From contig NZ_JBQKME010000001.1 of NCBI RefSeq assembly GCF_052115865.1, forward strand, positions 310,001 through 374,000: a stretch of DNA of 64,000 nucleotides, given 5' to 3'. Below the pieces are notes generated by a model. The model worked only from the letters and a program-made list of their open reading frames with translations, did not search any database and had not been told where the DNA came from. The DNA comes from Fundicoccus_A sp052115865 (lineage in GTDB: Bacteria > Bacillota > Bacilli > Lactobacillales > Aerococcaceae). A program made the translations under genes and the position numbers. Positions 61,329 to 64,000 of this stretch are shown here, piece after piece; the stretch's first letter is position 1; every line of letters begins with the position of its first letter.

Positions 61329-62474
61329 CTACACATCCTTCAAAGCATACAAGGCAGCAGCATAGATTTTGGTATTCAACATCAAATCGGAGACTTTAAC
61401 CCATTCATCGGGTAAATGAGCGATATTTTTTTGGTCGGGGAAAGAAGGACCAAAAGCCACAATATTAGGAATGGCACGGGCATAAGTTCCGCCACTCGTC
61501 GTTACCACGGCTTCATAGGTGTCCACAAAAGAGTGGTAAACTTCAGCCAGGGACTTAACAAAAGGCGAATCGAATTCAGCATAACGAATGGCTTCATGAT
61601 TTGAAATAGCCTCCAGCTGAATACTATCCGGGAGTAGCCCTCCGATAATATTTAAAATCTCCTCACCAGACAAAACATCCGGATAGGAAATCGACCATCT
61701 AAAACTCTCGCGGGGCCCACCACCAGCCTTGGTCACTTCCTCCAAGCGGAAACCACGCATCAATGTATTACCGAAACGCTCTGATTCTCTATAAATTCCT
61801 AAAGCCTTCCCATCAGCCAAGCTTGAAAAAATATAGTCATTAATCCACTTGAAAAAAACTGCCGTATCGCCATAATTTACGACGCGCAAATTCAGTCGTC
61901 CTTTTTCGCCAACTACAACCGGCCACTTACAATCGGGCGTCCAGCCAAAAACAGGTGGCTCCGCAAGCTTATTATAATGTTCGACACAGGCAAAACCAGA
62001 TTCCTCATTGGCTCCAAACACTATTCGAACCGGCCGTTTAAACTCGACTCCCAATTCCTTCAAAGCGTACAAGGCAAACAGATTACTCAAAATCGGTCCT
62101 TTATTATCTAAAACCCCTCGTCCAAATAAATAATCCCCATCACGCCGTAAAATAAAAGGGTCGGTTGTCCAACCTTTACCTGCCTCTACAATATCAACAT
62201 GGCCAAAAATGCCAATATAATCCGAGTCATCTAGACCAGAACTGTCACCTAATTCAGCATAACCAATCTTATTATCTAGATTAACTGTCTTAAAACCTAA
62301 CTGAGCTGCCATCTCCAAAGCTATCTCCAAAGCTATTTTTGGACCTTCACCAAATGGGGCATTTTCCAATGACTCACTTTGCACACTATTAACCGAAACT
62401 AATTCAGCGATTGCAGCAATCATTTGATCTTCAATCCGATCAATAAAGTTATTTATTTGATCAATCGTTATCAT
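61329..62474 (-). CDS. PepV-like M20 dipeptidase, short form
   Basis: 381 residues, clearly related to PepV/Sapep but about 85 shorter than the usual 465-470. Metal ligands and catalytic residues are visible: IFGHVDIVEAG, GRGVLDNKGP, FGANEESGF, FGWTPDCKWPVV, and TSGGTYARA near the end. The missing length is in the middle lid domain after GEKGRLNLRV. It cleaves dipeptides in the cytoplasm. The ATG at 62474 overlaps the end of the upstream asparaginase gene by 14 bp, so the two are coupled. It might be specialised, for example for products of glycopeptide breakdown. Confidence 0.82.
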   Translation of the reverse strand: MITIDQINNFIDRIEDQMIAAIAELVSVNSVQSESLENAPFGEGPKIALEIALEMAAQLGFKTVNLDNKIGYAELGDSSGLDDSDYIGIFGHVDIVEAGKGWTTDPFILRRDGDYLFGRGVLDNKGPILSNLFALYALKELGVEFKRPVRIVFGANEESGFACVEHYNKLAEPPVFGWTPDCKWPVVVGEKGRLNLRVVNYGDTAVFFKWINDYIFSSLADGKALGIYRESERFGNTLMRGFRLEEVTKAGGGPRESFRWSISYPDVLSGEEILNIIGGLLPDSIQLEAISNHEAIRYAEFDSPFVKSLAEVYHSFVDTYEAVVTTSGGTYARAIPNIVAFGPSFPDQKNIAHLPDEWVKVSDLMLNTKIYAAALYALKDV

Positions 62475-63429
62475 ATTGAACCTCAACCTCAGCTTGACGC
62501 TTAGCAAAATAGGCGTCAACCCATTCAGTCGGAGCGACTTGGTGGTCCATCTTATCGCCCACACGGTTTGTTATAAAGACCGTTGGCTCCATCTCTTCCG
62601 TCGCAACAACAAAAGAAAAATCTTTAATATTTGAAGCGCAGCCCCATTCACCTAAATTATTGACAGCAATAACTGACAAATCGCCACTTTCACCACGACG
62701 GGCTTTTAAGTCAGCATCAAGTTCAAAAACGACTTTTTCACAAGCTTCCTGAGCTGACAGCCCGTTTTTCATCGCCTCTACAATTTGGAAAGAAGTGACA
62801 CCTTTAATCAAATCTTCGCCTAAACCGGTCGCTGTTGCACCACCGACACGATTATCGACATACAAGCCGGATCCAATAATGGGAGAATCTCCCACACGGC
62901 CTTTTTTCTTCATGAACAAGCCACTGGTAGAAGTCCCGCCCACTAAATGTCTAGACGCATCAACCGCCAGCATTCCTACCGTATCATGTCCGGCATAAGG
63001 GGATAGCACGTCATTTTTCTCTTTATGAACGCGGTTTTTGTAGAAGATTTTTGCGCGCTCAGTCAACATGACTTTTCGCTCAAAACCAGCTTTTGACGCG
63101 TATTCCTCAGCGCCCGTTCCTACTAAAAAGTTGTTAAAGGGCAGTGAACTCAATAAACGCGCAATCGAAATGGGATTTGCAAAATCTTGCACAGCCCCGA
63201 TCGCCCCAAAATCCAAGCGGTCACCATCCATATAAGCCGCATCCAATTCAACCATCATCTGCTCATTTGGCAAACCGCCATAACCGACCGACTTGTAATA
63301 TTCGCCATCCTCGACATCCTTAATCGCCCGCTCAATGGCGTCCCCCGCAAAGCCACTTTCTTTTAGCAAATCCGCCCCCAACGTCACTCCATCTAGCGCC
63401 ATCGTCCAAGTCGCAATCATTGCCCACAT
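62461..63429 (-). CDS. N4-(beta-N-acetylglucosaminyl)-L-asparaginase-like Ntn hydrolase
   Basis: 322 residues. The autocatalytic nucleophile Thr is in AGHDTVGMLAVDA (Thr150), the signature of the glycosylasparaginase branch of N-terminal nucleophile hydrolases. GGTSTSGLFMKKKGRVGDSPIIGSGLYVDN is the substrate-binding segment of that branch. After self-cleavage it would split the GlcNAc-Asn link of glycopeptides in the cytoplasm. GGAGG precedes the ATG at 63429, with a motif copy (63447-63456) just upstream. It forms an operon with the PepV-like dipeptidase. Confidence 0.9.
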   Translation of the reverse strand: MWAMIATWTMALDGVTLGADLLKESGFAGDAIERAIKDVEDGEYYKSVGYGGLPNEQMMVELDAAYMDGDRLDFGAIGAVQDFANPISIARLLSSLPFNNFLVGTGAEEYASKAGFERKVMLTERAKIFYKNRVHKEKNDVLSPYAGHDTVGMLAVDASRHLVGGTSTSGLFMKKKGRVGDSPIIGSGLYVDNRVGGATATGLGEDLIKGVTSFQIVEAMKNGLSAQEACEKVVFELDADLKARRGESGDLSVIAVNNLGEWGCASNIKDFSFVVATEEMEPTVFITNRVGDKMDHQVAPTEWVDAYFAKRQAEVEVQYDND

Positions 63430-63462
63430 ATTAAAATCCTCCTTTAAATAAATATCCCTGTT

Positions 63463-64000
63463 TTAAATCGATTCTTGAATTTCTTTCATCGCTTCATTTA
63501 GTGCTTTCCAAAATTGATCAATTTCTGCTTGACTAAAATCAGCATTGGAAATTTGAGTATGTGTTTTTTGAGTTAGGTTAATCAATTTCTTAATTTCTTG
63601 TTTTTGACGGATAGAATCGTCTAAAGCATTAACAAATGCATCAATCTCCGTAATTTTTTGTTCGAGTTTTTCTTTGTTAACCGTCAATTGGTATGGATAA
63701 ACTTGGTAATTAAATTTAACTGTGTGGCCTAAATAAGCCATTTGACCTTCGAAAGTACCCAGTTCTGAAGTATCAAACTCCTGAATATTTAATTGGGCTA
63801 CCGGTAGTTGAGAGCGAACACTTTCATCAGCATAATTTAACTCTACCATCCCATCCATCGGATCAAAGGCTTCCCAAATATAATAATATTGTCTAGGCGG
63901 GGCAGAAATACGGATCGATTTAAGAACGGCTGCTTCATCCTCGACTAGATAAATAGGGTAGTCGTCAGTCATTCTTTCACCAAGCCAATCGACTGAAGCA
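63463..64000 (-). CDS. Unknown protein, C-terminal part (5' end outside window)
   Basis: The frame is open to the right edge without a stop (ASVDWLGERMTDDYP before the internal Met), so the start lies beyond 64000. 178 residues are visible. The end is a charged helical region, probably coiled coil (VNKEKLEQKITEIDAFVNALDDSIRQ, FWKALNEAMKEIQES). The upstream part (YYYIWEAFDPMDGMVELNYADESVR) is not recognised. It is 33 bp upstream of the asparaginase gene and probably in its operon. Confidence 0.65.
   Translation of the reverse strand, partial: ASVDWLGERMTDDYPIYLVEDEAAVLKSIRISAPPRQYYYIWEAFDPMDGMVELNYADESVRSQLPVAQLNIQEFDTSELGTFEGQMAYLGHTVKFNYQVYPYQLTVNKEKLEQKITEIDAFVNALDDSIRQKQEIKKLINLTQKTHTQISNADFSQAEIDQFWKALNEAMKEIQESI

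Noticed and set aside
4089..63456. Iterated motif as a Chi or chromosome-segregation site
   Set aside because: Orientation is evenly split on both strands along the window, whereas such motifs are strongly skewed.

Overview
The window looks like chromosomal DNA of a low-GC Gram-positive bacterium of the order Lactobacillales. The reasons are A/T-rich sequence with strong AGGAGG-type ribosome sites and TTG/GTG starts, a LicT/BglG-controlled PTS, CcpA (cre) boxes, an ISL3-type transposase relic, a WxL-type relic and a SipW/TasA-type operon. Aerococcaceae or Carnobacteriaceae is a guess, not a demonstration. No rRNA, tRNA, CRISPR array or complete prophage was seen.

Layout. 1-3.0 kb: 3' part of a GH42 beta-galactosidase and a convergent LacI-type regulator that lies between two arrays of one 42-bp repeat. 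3.5-7.2 kb: a surface-polysaccharide group (Wzy/ligase-like membrane protein, UDP-HexNAc dehydrogenase, epimerase). 7.6-19.1 kb: housekeeping and stress genes (YsnF/AvaK-like protein, esterase, VanY peptidase, GT39-like membrane protein, acetyltransferase, SDR protein, phosphohexomutase) with relics of a binding protein and of lacC. 17.6-22.9 kb: an Mga-like regulator followed by a TasA-like fibre operon with its own SipW signal peptidase and a structured leader. 23.9-25.8 kb: a metal P-type ATPase. 25.9-26.9 kb: an 18-unit 41-bp array between two direct repeats. 27.2-29.8 kb: a sigma factor with a small lysis cassette (DUF1659, DUF2922, holin, CHAP/CW_7 endolysin). 30.0-34.4 kb: a LicT-controlled beta-glucoside PTS operon. 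35.0-60.3 kb: a glycan-use region with a GH29 fucosidase, three paralogous LplABC-type sugar importers, each associated with a DUF624/YesL protein, a GH76 mannanase, AraC- and GntR/LacI-type regulators and two Gfo/Idh/MocA oxidoreductases. 60.3-61.2 kb: a kilobase of mixed 41/42-bp repeats. 61.3-64 kb: a PepV-like dipeptidase, a glycosylasparaginase and a truncated unknown gene.

The enzymes suggest foraging on glycoprotein or mannan-type glycans: fucosidase, alpha-1,6-mannanase, beta-galactosidase and glycosylasparaginase, with uptake by ABC importers whose ATPase must be encoded elsewhere. Perfect and imperfect cre boxes near the importer promoters point to CcpA control. A repeated near-palindromic box in front of the third cassette and of the GntR/LacI gene suggests a local operator.

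Two signals are not explained by the genes. First, the 10-mer AATAAATATC, often extended to AATAAATATCNCTG, occurs 23 times by my count on both strands, in genes and between them, where about one copy is expected by chance. It forms an inverted pair in one terminator and is absent from the A/T-richest block (43.05-58.11 kb). This resembles the behaviour of DNA-uptake signal sequences. Second, several unrelated intergenic repeat families all share a 41-42 bp period, about four helical turns, and each unit carries an inverted repeat.
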